DNA of 64,000 nt from Owenia fusiformis (taxonomy: Eukaryota > Annelida > Polychaeta > Sabellida > Oweniidae), in contig CAIIXF020000004.1 of the NCBI GenBank assembly GCA_903813345.2, positions 5,849,525-5,913,524 on the forward strand, given 5' to 3'. The translations under genes were made by a program, and so were the position numbers. Below the pieces are notes generated by a model that had not been told where the DNA came from, made no database searches, and was given only the letters and a program-made list of their open reading frames with translations. Positions 12,501 through 20,846 of this stretch are shown here, piece by piece. How positions within the stretch are numbered: the first letter of the stretch is position 1; each line of letters opens with the position of its first letter.

Positions 12501-13327
12501 ATACATTGTTGAATTTTCTTTTGAAAGTTCTCATCTTTTAGATGTTCCCCATTTAACTTCCAATACCCCTTCCCTCTTTTATTCATTGTTAAAACAACAT
12601 CAATTAAAATAGCCTTGTGGTCCCTATCGAGCGCTTGCATTAAGTATACCTTTTTCATATCCCACATAGGATTCTTGGATACAAAAATATAGTCTATTCT
12701 GCTCATGGATCTTGTATGTTTATCAAAAAAAGTAAATCCATCTTTCTCACCTTTTAGTATTCTCCATGTATCTTTTAATTCAAAATTCGCAATAATGTTT
12801 TTCAATGCAGATTGACTTTTATCTGTATAATGCTTCACTTTGGTTTTCCTGTCTTTATCAGATATAATACAGTTAAAATCTCCAGTCAAAAACATATTAT
12901 TTACATTTTTTGCATGGTCATATATCCAATCATTCAAGCCTTCAAAAAAATTACCTCTATCATTAACATTATTTGGTGCATATATATTTACAACTGTTAC
13001 ATCTACTCCATTGATTTTACAATTAATTAAAATCTTCCTACCTAAATTATCTGTAATAATATTATATATCTCATAATCTATAGTCTTAGAGAATAGTAAA
13101 GATACCCCTCTAGAGTGTGATGAATCCGTTAAACAATGATATCCATCGAAATCAAAATTTCTACATGTTTCATCAATTTTTGATTGTCCTTTAATTGTAC
13201 AAAATGTTTCTTGTAATGCCACAATACTAGGTTTCTGATTTTTAAGCCATAAAAGTATCTTGTTACGTTTTCTCATGTCATTTAGACCTCTTACATTGAG
13301 GCTCAGTAATCGTATTTTACCATTCAT
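9560..13327 (-). CDS. LINE ORF2: endonuclease - reverse transcriptase
   Basis: The protein has 1255 residues. Residues 1-245 are an apurinic-type endonuclease: NVRG near the start, E40 in LQET, D150/N152 in TGDFN, RIDYIF at 210-215 and the D236-H237 pair. Residues about 470-730 are the reverse transcriptase: GKSPGTDGLIPEFY, the first catalytic Asp in LDFKKAFD (D607), GIRQGCPAS, and the HADD box at 707-710. Near the C-terminus CSECN...HLLYDC is a zf-RVT type zinc motif. An N-terminal APE endonuclease and this RT signature place it near the L1/Tx1 group; exact clade needs a tree. It nicks the target and primes reverse transcription of the element RNA. Start chosen at the first ATG after ORF1. 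Confidence 0.95.
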   Translation of the reverse strand: MNGKIRLLSLNVRGLNDMRKRNKILLWLKNQKPSIVALQETFCTIKGQSKIDETCRNFDFDGYHCLTDSSHSRGVSLLFSKTIDYEIYNIITDNLGRKILINCKINGVDVTVVNIYAPNNVNDRGNFFEGLNDWIYDHAKNVNNMFLTGDFNCIISDKDRKTKVKHYTDKSQSALKNIIANFELKDTWRILKGEKDGFTFFDKHTRSMSRIDYIFVSKNPMWDMKKVYLMQALDRDHKAILIDVVLTMNKRGKGYWKLNGEHLKDENFQKKIQQCITWVNNQYSYIKSKRVLWEILKSKIKKISVGFAVNLAKKKRNLLIKTQKELDDINEYIEICKSEKVRKKAEITKIELESQLNMLYEKEIYGHFIRSKSRFIEQGEKNTKYFLGLESNRQSENVIRKITNKHGTFYKDEEILEQAELFYSSLYNDDEIDENKINDYLKEVKLDYTLDQKEKDYFEAEISKNELQKVVQNLKDGKSPGTDGLIPEFYKTFWHYLEDNYLAMINEVFEFGELSESQKISILSLIFKKGNREFLDNYRPISLSNYDYKILTFTLANRLHSVLPKLVHKDQSSYIKGRYIGNNARLLLDLIDYSNYENIDALLLCLDFKKAFDSINWAFMFKVLETLNFGKNFIKWIKALYNDPKLKIKNNGHISNEVKIKKGIRQGCPASALIFIICTEIMANKLRKNDKIKGIKIDKKEIKVIQHADDTTLTLSTKESIREALKEINNFSEISGLNLNMGKTEGIWLGNLKGNGHQYENIHFGVEPVKCLGIFIGNDKTLCKEKNWDNKINNFEKLFESWKKRKLTLFGKAHVINTLGISKLVYNLSILDVPDDIVKRINKIIFGFLWKKDWIKRNTLIGNILDGGINLVDIQCKIDALKAAWAPRIKTTNTSVKIIPEFIINKLGFTINDFYKTNFDENVKILDHYKFYKHVFCAYNRCKEIEKNKHPGTEVLWLNKRFLCRKTTLYMKNWINAGFIYVKDFFDERNNLIDEKTVLLRLKNKQNWMTEFLRIRLVLHNIKYESKQSMKYANKRHSNSFLFRNDKYENLEKLSSKFFYKILLKDKFIRPKMEADWTKSFNIQNDRITFRNIYKNKIKDIECQKLSEFNFKLLHNFLACGKLVNKWNMNVPKECSECNVVQDIRHLLYDCVLIKNLWNILSETLKVDITWKNILLGYQSMNSKLEFRMLLYTILMKCIHEIWTKNSDNPTQYKQANFKSKIASKLNIYEHIFKLQGKVNIAHDFKKIINAFAAY

Positions 13328-13395
13328 TCATTAAATAAAAAACTATTAAAACAAATATGTACATGAAATAGTCAAAACATTTTCAGTGACTGTGT

Positions 13396-14784
13396 TCATT
13401 CATTTTCTTCCACAATGTTACTATATAGTGCCTTCTTTGGTTCATTTTCAATTGTTCCTGGCGTTGATCCATCAGAACCTCTAGTTTTCCTCTTGTTCCT
13501 TGGAGTTGCCACTGAGTTGATGTGGTTAGCTACCTTATTATATCCATGTGGACTAAGGTGCACCCCTTTCACATCATTTTCTTTAAAGTCACTTTTGGAT
13601 GTTTTTCCTTGGTTGCTTAGCAGCATTGCATCGTTATTTACAAACACAAGGAAATCTTCTCGTCTACACATCATATTCAACTGCTTATTCATAGTATCAA
13701 TCTTTCCTTGTATCTTTTTATCATATGGGTGTACAGGGGTTATGCTGCTAATGACAATTGAAGCCTGGGGGTGTCGTAAGTGTAATGACTTGACACAAGA
13801 TTCATATTTCACAAGACATGACTCAACCCTCTCATTATCGTATACCAGGTTTTTTGTTCCTGCTTGTATTATGATCTTTTCTAGGCACTGATTATCGATT
13901 TTGTCTCTTTTCATTAGAATATCTATATCTTCGATTCCAGCACCACTTTTGGTTTTCTCACTGACACCTTCTCTTTTCATTGAAGTATATATACCCTTTG
14001 CTATAGAGCAACCAGTTATTATTGTATCTATTTGTGGGCTGTCACTTGACTTAATGCTTTTATCACTCGCTTTGGTATTTTTCTGCTCATCTTCTGTCAT
14101 GATTGTTTTTGAGGCATTCAAAGGTGCAGGGCAGTCATTCCCTCGGTGACCTTGACCTTTGCATTTGTGACAGACTGGTTCTAAGGTGCACGTCTTGGCA
14201 AAATGCCCAGGCTGCTGACAGTTAAAACATACTGGTTTTCTACGCTTGTCACATCTATAGTCCGGATGTCCGACCTCGTTACAAATTCCACATGGTTGTC
14301 CTCTGTAGCTGAGTCGACCCATGAAACCAGCAATAGTTGGATTGTTAGGAATTGGTCTCATGATCTCAGTCACATGAATAAAACGCACTCCATCTTTTAT
14401 TCGAGTCCTTTCACCACTGGTATTTTTAACATATCCATGATAGATATTTCCTGTCACCTTGGCAAATTGTGCTATATATGCATTTATCACTTCATCATTC
14501 ACTTGTATAGGAATATCTCTAAGTGTTATTTTCATGTTATCATTTTCATCTTCTAAAAGTTCTACGTAAAGTCCATTTATATGTATTCCAAATTTCTTTG
14601 CTTGAGATTTTGCAGTTTGAGACGCAAAAGTTATATGGACATCCCTTCGGGATATTTGTATGGCAATTAAATCATCTTCATGCACATTTTCCAATAGACT
14701 GTTAAGTATTGTAGTTTCATTTGACCAGCCGGTATCTCTGTGACTGCATTTCAGAGTCATATCTCTCATTATTTTCAAATCCAT
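13396..14784 (-). CDS. LINE ORF1: RNA-binding protein with three CCHC knuckles and SGNH-like domain
   Basis: The protein has 462 residues. Residues about 40-145 look like an RRM-type fold. Three zinc knuckles follow: C165-C168-H173-C178, C186-C189-H194-C199 and C205-C208-H213-C218. Residues about 252-425 resemble the SGNH esterase-like domain of some LINE ORF1 proteins: GCSIAKGI keeps the Ser (S260), AGTKN stands where GTND is usual, and GVHLSPHG keeps the His (H409). The Asp expected three residues before that His is Lys, so catalysis is doubtful. The frame is open upstream of the chosen ATG to a TAG about 100 bp away, without another ATG. The role would be to package the element RNA. Confidence 0.88.
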   Translation of the reverse strand: MDLKIMRDMTLKCSHRDTGWSNETTILNSLLENVHEDDLIAIQISRRDVHITFASQTAKSQAKKFGIHINGLYVELLEDENDNMKITLRDIPIQVNDEVINAYIAQFAKVTGNIYHGYVKNTSGERTRIKDGVRFIHVTEIMRPIPNNPTIAGFMGRLSYRGQPCGICNEVGHPDYRCDKRRKPVCFNCQQPGHFAKTCTLEPVCHKCKGQGHRGNDCPAPLNASKTIMTEDEQKNTKASDKSIKSSDSPQIDTIITGCSIAKGIYTSMKREGVSEKTKSGAGIEDIDILMKRDKIDNQCLEKIIIQAGTKNLVYDNERVESCLVKYESCVKSLHLRHPQASIVISSITPVHPYDKKIQGKIDTMNKQLNMMCRREDFLVFVNNDAMLLSNQGKTSKSDFKENDVKGVHLSPHGYNKVANHINSVATPRNKRKTRGSDGSTPGTIENEPKKALYSNIVEENE

Positions 14785-15141
14785 TCTTGTCCCTTTTCGA
14801 ATAAGCCCTTTGGAGGCCTCACTAATATTGAGCAGTGCTAAGATCTTGCATTTATTGGTATAATCCCCACTTATATACTATTTTTATGTGGCCTACTTAA
14901 ATGTATGTGTGCACTGTTTATCACAATTTCAATGAAATGGCAAAATCTTTCTCACCTATTTCCACTGGTTTATCATATAAATACCTCTGGTTTTTAGCAC
15001 ATTGTGTTCCTCTTCTATTCATAAAAATCCTAGAGAACTTTCAAGGTATAGTTCTTCCTAAATTTTGATTTATTTACAATATTTACTCTGCTGTATTTTT
15101 CCATGTATTTACTAATATTGAGGCTCCCAACCCCTACTACC

Positions 15142-18100
15142 TGCTACTGATTTGATAAAGTCTATCAATGCGATAAAGGGACTATCACTCGCAATGATTT
15201 CCTGAAATGAAAGAACTTATGTAAATATGCATAATTACAGAAAATTAAGCAAAAAAGCTATGCAATAAAAGAAGTAAGCAAATACCATCAACTCAAGCCC
15301 TTTACAGGCCCCATGTTTTGATTGGTTGAAAATGTCATGCAAGCTGGAAGAACACAAAAGGCATTAAAATGCAAAATGTTACCACATGCCATTTGTTACA
15401 GATGCTGACCACAAACAACCAACTGCTTACTCCAACCAATGAACAATGTCCACAAACAAAAAAGTTGGGGACTATAACAATATGTCACTACTTCTGGTAG
15501 AAACTTGAAGAGACAATAGTGATTTTGAAATAGCACTGGATATATTAGACTACAAATATCACCATTTAGCAGCCCAACCCTGAACTTCTCCACAAATTGA
15601 ACATTTTCAGAGTCTCATGAGGAAAACCTCCCAAAAGGAATACTTTTCAGAGATACCAAAAGTGTTTCACTTACACGAGTTTTGCCGAAATTTAAAAATG
15701 ACTTACCTTAAACCCTATAACAGCCACTGATTTCATGTATACAAGGGGTCCTAACGTGCAGCTAAAGTTCGCCACTTTTACGGCAGGACATTTCCTAGAG
15801 CTACAGAGACCCCTGAAGTGTTTCAAAATTATTGGGGTACTGTTGTATGTGTCAGCACATATTATAACTAGTTGGAGGAGTCCTTTTTCAAGGTGGCGGG
15901 TCACAGCGTTTATCCCAGTTACAAATTGTCCTCTGAAAATAAAACATTTTCCTATATAAGCCACCAAGGTAACATTGATTTTTATTAGGCAATCCTGACG
16001 CAATGTCTTGATTCAAACGGCAATGGTATGATTCAAAAGGCAATAACATGATGCAAAAGGCAATATTATGATTTAAAAGGCAATATTATGATTCAAAAAG
16101 CAATATTTTGATTCAATCTGCAATATCAGGATTCAAAAGGCAATATTATGATTCAAAAGGCAATATTATGATTCAAAAAGCAATATTTTGATTCAAAAGG
16201 CAATATTATGATTCAAAAGGCAATATTATGATTCAAAAAGCAATATTTTGATTCAAACTGCAATATTTTGATTCAAAAGGCAATATTATGATTCAAAAGG
16301 CAATATTTTGATTCAAAAGGCAATATTTTGATTCAAAAGGCAATATAATGATTCAAAAGGCAATATTATGATTCAAAAAGCAATATTTTGATTCAAACTG
16401 CAATATTTTGATTCAAAAGGCAATATCATGAATCAAAGGGCAATGTCATAATTCAAAAGGCAATGTCAGGATTCAATTATGGCCCAACCATAATTCCTTA
16501 TGTATTTTAAGGTTCTCTATTGAGATTCATTCATAAAGCATCAACATGATTCACAATGCAAATTATATCACTGTTTGATTTATATTACATTAACATTTAT
16601 CATGGTAAGATATACTGGCTAGGAGAGAGCATGATGTGTATGTCAAAATCCTTCATGTTTAACACAGAAAGTCTGGAGCCTTTTAGCCTACTTTTTAGCT
16701 ATGATACATGAAAGCTCACACAGGGCTATCATATAATACTGCAATTTGAAGTTGGCCAACCTTCTGTGTATGTATATCAAAGATACCTAAAATCAGAAGA
16801 CAGAAATAGAAATTCCAGAGAAGATACAGTAGGAACAAGAGGTACTCTGCAAAAGAGCTTTTCATTCTCAACACTCTTAAAATTGACACAATCATTTGAT
16901 GCAACCTGTATATATAATGAGCATATACAAGTTCTCTCAGAATATCACAATCAAAGTCCATTAAAGACCATGAAGCTTAATTTGAGATTATTAAGATTCT
17001 ACCTGTATGAAAACACTAAAATCACTTGTAAAAGTTAGAGGGGAGAATAGCTGGCAGATGGGGTTTAAGGGTGAAATATATACTGATGAAGGCATATTAA
17101 ACATGTCTAACAGAAGTGAAACAGCAAGATATAAAACAAGGGGGGGGGGGGCATTTTCATTTTTAGAGTTAGAAAGTTAGAAAGAGTGGAATTAGTAAGG
17201 AACAAAGTAAATCGACATATTGCCAACACTCTTGATTATAAAGAACAGCTAAAAAATTAGTCTAGCTACAATCCCTTGTGATCCTCCTCCCCCTTTGCTA
17301 CACACCTCTCCACAAGATGTGTTGGTGAAGTAGAAAGAGGGGTCCACAGTCTTGGAGCAGGACTACCAAAAGATCAGATACTTCATTCAAATTTTAGAGA
17401 GGAAAAAAGCAAAATAAGTATGCAGTGTTCTCCACAGGATTTTTCTCAAGTGGGTGCAAAATTCTCATTTTCACAATTCAGACCCATGAGGAGGGTGCAA
17501 GCCTGTTTTTAAAATCTCAGGTGGGTTCTGCACCCACTTGCTAAATAATGCTTGGGAGATCGGGAGTACAGTATGAGCCATGAGAATCTGAAGATATTGT
17601 TGTACCTTAACTGGCGCTGTTCTGTCGTCCATTCTCTTATTTTGTATAATTTCTGTCTTGTCTTTTCCTGTTTCTTCTTACTGTTTTTCTTTACTTTAAT
17701 ATCCCTTAATTCTCTTTTGATGACAGGTTCACCCAGCTTTAGCTTTTCAAATGTGCTGAAAATAAATTAAATTTTGCTTTGTTTTGTCATTCCTATTTTG
17801 TTTTATTCTTCTCCATTATTCTTCATTTAATACTTTATTTCTTTTGAGGGTTATAGATACATCACAGGATGTCCTCTACCAATTTGATCAATTGACTAAA
17901 TCCTTTGATGACATCCCCTGTACATGTAGGATATTAAAAGTGTTTAATTGAGAGAGGCACTCACTTATTCATGCTTAATTTCAAGAAGTGATGGCTAACA
18001 ATGACTGATGGCTAACACTGAGTGAATTAGGCTAACAATGACTGATGGCTAACAATGAGTGGTGGCTCATAATAAGTGATGGCTAACAATGACTGATGGC

Positions 18101-20688
18101 TAACTTTGAGTGATGGCTAGCAATGACTGATGGCTAGCAATGAGTGATGGCTAGCAATGAGTGATGGCTAGCAATGAGTGATGGCTAGCAATAAGTGATC
18201 GCTAACAATAAATAATGGCTAATAATGAGTAATGGCTAATAATAAGTGATGGCTAACAATGAGTGGTGGCTAATAATAAGTAATGGCTAATAATGAGTGG
18301 TGGCTAATAATAAGTGATGGCTAATAATGAGTGGTGGCTAGCAATAAGTGATGGCTAATTATAAGTGATGACTAGCAATAAGTGATGGCTAACTCTGAGT
18401 GAAGGCTAACAATGATGGCTAGCAACAAGTGATGGCTAACAATGAGTGATGGCTAACAATAAGTGATGTCCTACAATAAGTGCTGGTAATATGTGTTACC
18501 TTTTCATTTTTTGCAGTATTTCTTCCTGTACTTGATCATCCAGAGGAGACCTGAAACAATGAGACAAAACAAAGATAACTAAAGGCATGCCAGTGATGCA
18601 TATCCGGGTCTCAATATGAAATTATCAGGGTGTGTTTGTATTTCCTCACCTTTCCTCTCTGATGAGAAGTGTAGGGAAGGGTTGTTCTCAGATATATCCT
18701 TAGGTTCTGATCGATACTGTATTTCTTCTTTAGTTTTCTGCAAATTTTCAAATGCCTTCTCAATCATATTTTTCTTGCCTTTGAATCCAGACCAAGATCA
18801 CAATCCATAACATGGAAGCACCCCTTAATCATCAAGGTCACTGAAAATGACTATTGCATGATCCAAAGTACTGATCTTGCTGGGGGTTTACACTTGATAT
18901 CACATGAGACAAGTTATTACAATATAGATCGATATGGATCATGGGCATAGTCAGGGGGAGTGTGATGGGTGCAATCCCCACCCCCGCCCCCGCAAAAAAA
19001 TAAATTTTGTAAAATTTCTAGGAAAAGCATTAATATATCAAAAAATAATGGTTTGAAATGCTTAGAATGCAGCATATAAATGTTGATTTCAAATATTTCC
19101 GGGGATGAACCACCATATACTGTACACCTCTTTTTAGAGCTCATTTCACTCACAGTGAAGCAAACACCAAAAATTATATTTTAATATATTTTTGACCTTT
19201 TGTAGCGGAGAGAATAAATAGAAAATTTTCCGAAATATAGAGAACAGAGTCAAGGTACGTATCCACTTACATTACATGTGCATAGCGCCCAGCCTGGTAC
19301 AAACAGGCATACCAGATGGTAGTCATATAAATCCGACCGTTGTATGCTGTTCTTCGATATTCCTTGTTCCTATTTGGATATTTATTTTTTATCATTTTCT
19401 TAGCATATACGGTCGTAGATATTATTGCTGACAAATTGCGGTAAACGCTTTTCTGGCCTGTCTTGGTAACCATAGTTACCATACTAACCAAAGTCACACA
19501 AATTATCGAGTAATTATTTAGCCCCAACATCAAAGTGTTAAATCTTACCTTAGACATGTAAAACGCTTGATAATTGACGAAATATAATCAATTGAATTAT
19601 ATTTTCATTATCGCCCGCCATGTTGCTAAATGTTGTTTCCGGTAGTCTAAATGTAAAACATGCAACGAAACGGAATCATAATTATTTATTACACAGAGAT
19701 CGATTCCAAAGCCGTTCTCTCATACTTATTACTTTTCTCATTTTAAAACAATAACTTTTCTAAATAACTTCCCTTCTTAACGACACTGCTTCCCTTTCAA
19801 CTGAATCTTCGTGTAACAAGTACTTATGATTTCGTTTGATATAGTTTTACATCTAGACTCAGATGAACCCGGAAGTGACCTTGGCATGGCAAAATGAAAA
19901 AATTTTAAAATTAAAGCGGCATGCTTATATTTCTTCAATTACTAAGCGTTTTACGTGTCTAAGGTAAGATTAAATACTTTATAATTTATTTATCATTTGT
20001 GTGAATTTGGTTGGGTAGACAGGCCAGGAAAGCATTTCCCGCAATTTAGATGCGCGGAGTGTGTATGACGCTAGTATGCAAGAAAATAAGAAAAAATTAA
20101 TATCCAAATCAGAAAAAATAACAACAAATAACATCATACGAGGGTCAGATTCATATGACTAACCAGATGGAGGCAAATACAGTCCAAATACAGCAAACTT
20201 CAACAAATTTTTCACCCAAGACCCCCTGAACGCTTGTTTTTCACTACGCTCAACTCGTGTTCCTCTGGTGGAGTACTACTCATAAAAATAGCACTATGTA
20301 CGCCCATGAATTATCAGTTTTTCTTTCATTTCAGACTTAGAAAATAGAATTGTAGAGACTGTGATCGGAATAAGATAAACTGATGATCACATTAGTTATA
20401 ATGACTGATAAAAAGGTGGAAGACATAACAGGTAGATAGAGTTGAGATGGTCCTTCTTTATCAACTGTAATAGGTGAGTGCATGCAAGACACATGTCAAT
20501 TGCTCAATTATCGCCCAGCTGACTTTAAAAATTTACATACATCATTAAAATTGCAAAAAATCGTTAACAGCGACCTACCATTTATCATCATAAGGATTCA
20601 TCAAGACATTTTTAACAGGATCTTTACGTTTCTGCTTCCCTGAAATACTGCGGCGAGCTTGTTTATCCGATAAGACGGGGGCCTCCAT
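15142..20688 (-). CDS. RPP38: RNase P/MRP subunit p38 (exons 1-5a, truncated by LINE)
   Basis: Exons: 20688-20579, 18550-18500, 17755-17606, 15932-15707, and 15201-15142 up to the LINE. All junctions are GT-AG and phases agree (2, 2, 2, 0). The first 199 residues match the Rpp38 layout: an N-terminal NPYDDKWSPL motif (human NNPYIIRWSAL), a Lys-rich linker, a WTTEQR segment, then an L7Ae-type RNA-binding fold from GQFVTGINAVTR to about VIGFKE. Rpp38 binds kink-turns in RNase P and MRP RNAs in the nucleolus. Reading past residue 199 into the LINE adds GSRGWEPQY and a stop, so this allele would encode about 208 residues without the acidic and basic tail. It shares a promoter with RNASEH2B. Assignment is by recall of the human protein, not by search. 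Confidence 0.88.
15359..15491 (+). repeat. Dispersed repeat family A, copy 3
   Basis: It starts AGGCATTAAAATGCAAAATG and ends GACTATAACAATATGTCACT, inside RPP38 intron 4. This copy has the longer central form that includes AAAAAAGTTGGGGACTATAA. Confidence 0.75.
15988..16478. repeat. Minisatellite, 20-bp unit
   Basis: About 24 copies of GATTCAAAAGGCAATATTAT with small variants run head to tail. It lies in RPP38 intron 3, starting about 55 bp upstream of the exon 4 acceptor at 15933. Confidence 0.95.
17163..17416 (-). repeat. Decayed copy of dispersed repeat family B
   Basis: Two pieces match the family: AAAGAGTGGAATTAGTAAGG with AACACTCTTGATTATA near 17183-17245, and CAGATACTTCATTCAAATTT with AGAGAG near 17373-17402. 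The middle is interrupted or diverged. It lies in RPP38 intron 3. Confidence 0.55.
17990..18480. repeat. Minisatellite, 17-18-bp unit
   Basis: Roughly 28 copies of GAGTGATGGCTAACAAT and variants (GTGG, AATAAG, GGCTAG) run in tandem. It lies in RPP38 intron 2 and ends about 20 bp from the exon 2 donor at 18499. Confidence 0.95.
19538..19974. repeat. Inverted repeat, 50-bp arms, with outward splice donors
   Basis: The arms are 19538-19587 and 19925-19974, inverted and nearly identical. Each contains AAGCGTTTTACRTGTCTAAG followed by GTAAGATT, a consensus donor pointing outward. The 340-bp centre holds ETS-like sites (TTTCCGG near 19637, CCGGAAGT 19869-19876) and ATTATCGCCC (19607-19616). It could be a duplicated divergent promoter with two first exons, or a MITE. 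It lies in RPP38 intron 1. Confidence 0.7.
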
Positions 20689-20846
20689 TTTTCAAACTTT
20701 TTCAACCGGAAACCATGAACCGGAAGTAAAGTTTCGCGGCAAAAATAAATATTGCTTTTATATTTTGTGGGTATTTTGTCATCAAGTATTAGACTGGGAA
20801 AGTTTATCTTTAAAAGGGTGCAACTTATAAATGCAGCATACGTAAT
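20689..20846. promoter_or_regulatory. Shared bidirectional promoter of RPP38 and RNASEH2B
   Basis: Only 158 bp separate the two divergent start codons. The interval has ETS-family core sites CCGGAA (20706-20711) and CCGGAAGT (20720-20727), typical of TATA-less housekeeping promoters. No TATA box is obvious. Transcription starts are not visible. Confidence 0.75.

Larger units (their letters stand above)
9335..15141 (-). mobile_element. Full-length two-ORF non-LTR retrotransposon (L1/Tx1-like LINE)
   Basis: The element reads on the minus strand: 5' UTR 15141-14785, ORF1, a 68-bp spacer, ORF2, 3' UTR 9559-9354, then an uninterrupted poly(A) (plus-strand T run 9332-9353) preceded by AATAAA-type signals near 9352-9375. 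Both sides carry the identical 12-mer TGCTACTGATTT (9323-9334 and 15142-15153), a target-site duplication. Removing the element and one copy of the 12-mer joins the RPP38 exon exactly in frame, which fixes both boundaries. Both ORFs are open and full length, so the insertion looks recent and possibly still active. Confidence 0.95.

Noticed and set aside
9777-14705. Many plus-strand open frames of 60-158 residues
   Set aside because: They are antisense shadows of the LINE ORFs, with Phe/Ser/Leu-rich composition and no motifs.
15988-18480. Possible CRISPR arrays from regularly repeated units
   Set aside because: The repeats are continuous minisatellites without unique spacers, in introns of an animal gene.
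18579-18767. Minus-strand frame with a Lys/Glu-rich sequence resembling the Rpp38 linker
   Set aside because: It lies upstream of exon 2, lacks an acceptor in the right phase, and including it would break the frame into exon 2. Exon 3 at 17755-17606 supplies the linker instead.
19267-19557. 96-residue minus-strand frame in RPP38 intron 1
   Set aside because: It starts in the inverted-repeat arm directly at a splice donor, shows no similarity I recognise, and does not splice in frame to RPP38 exon 2.
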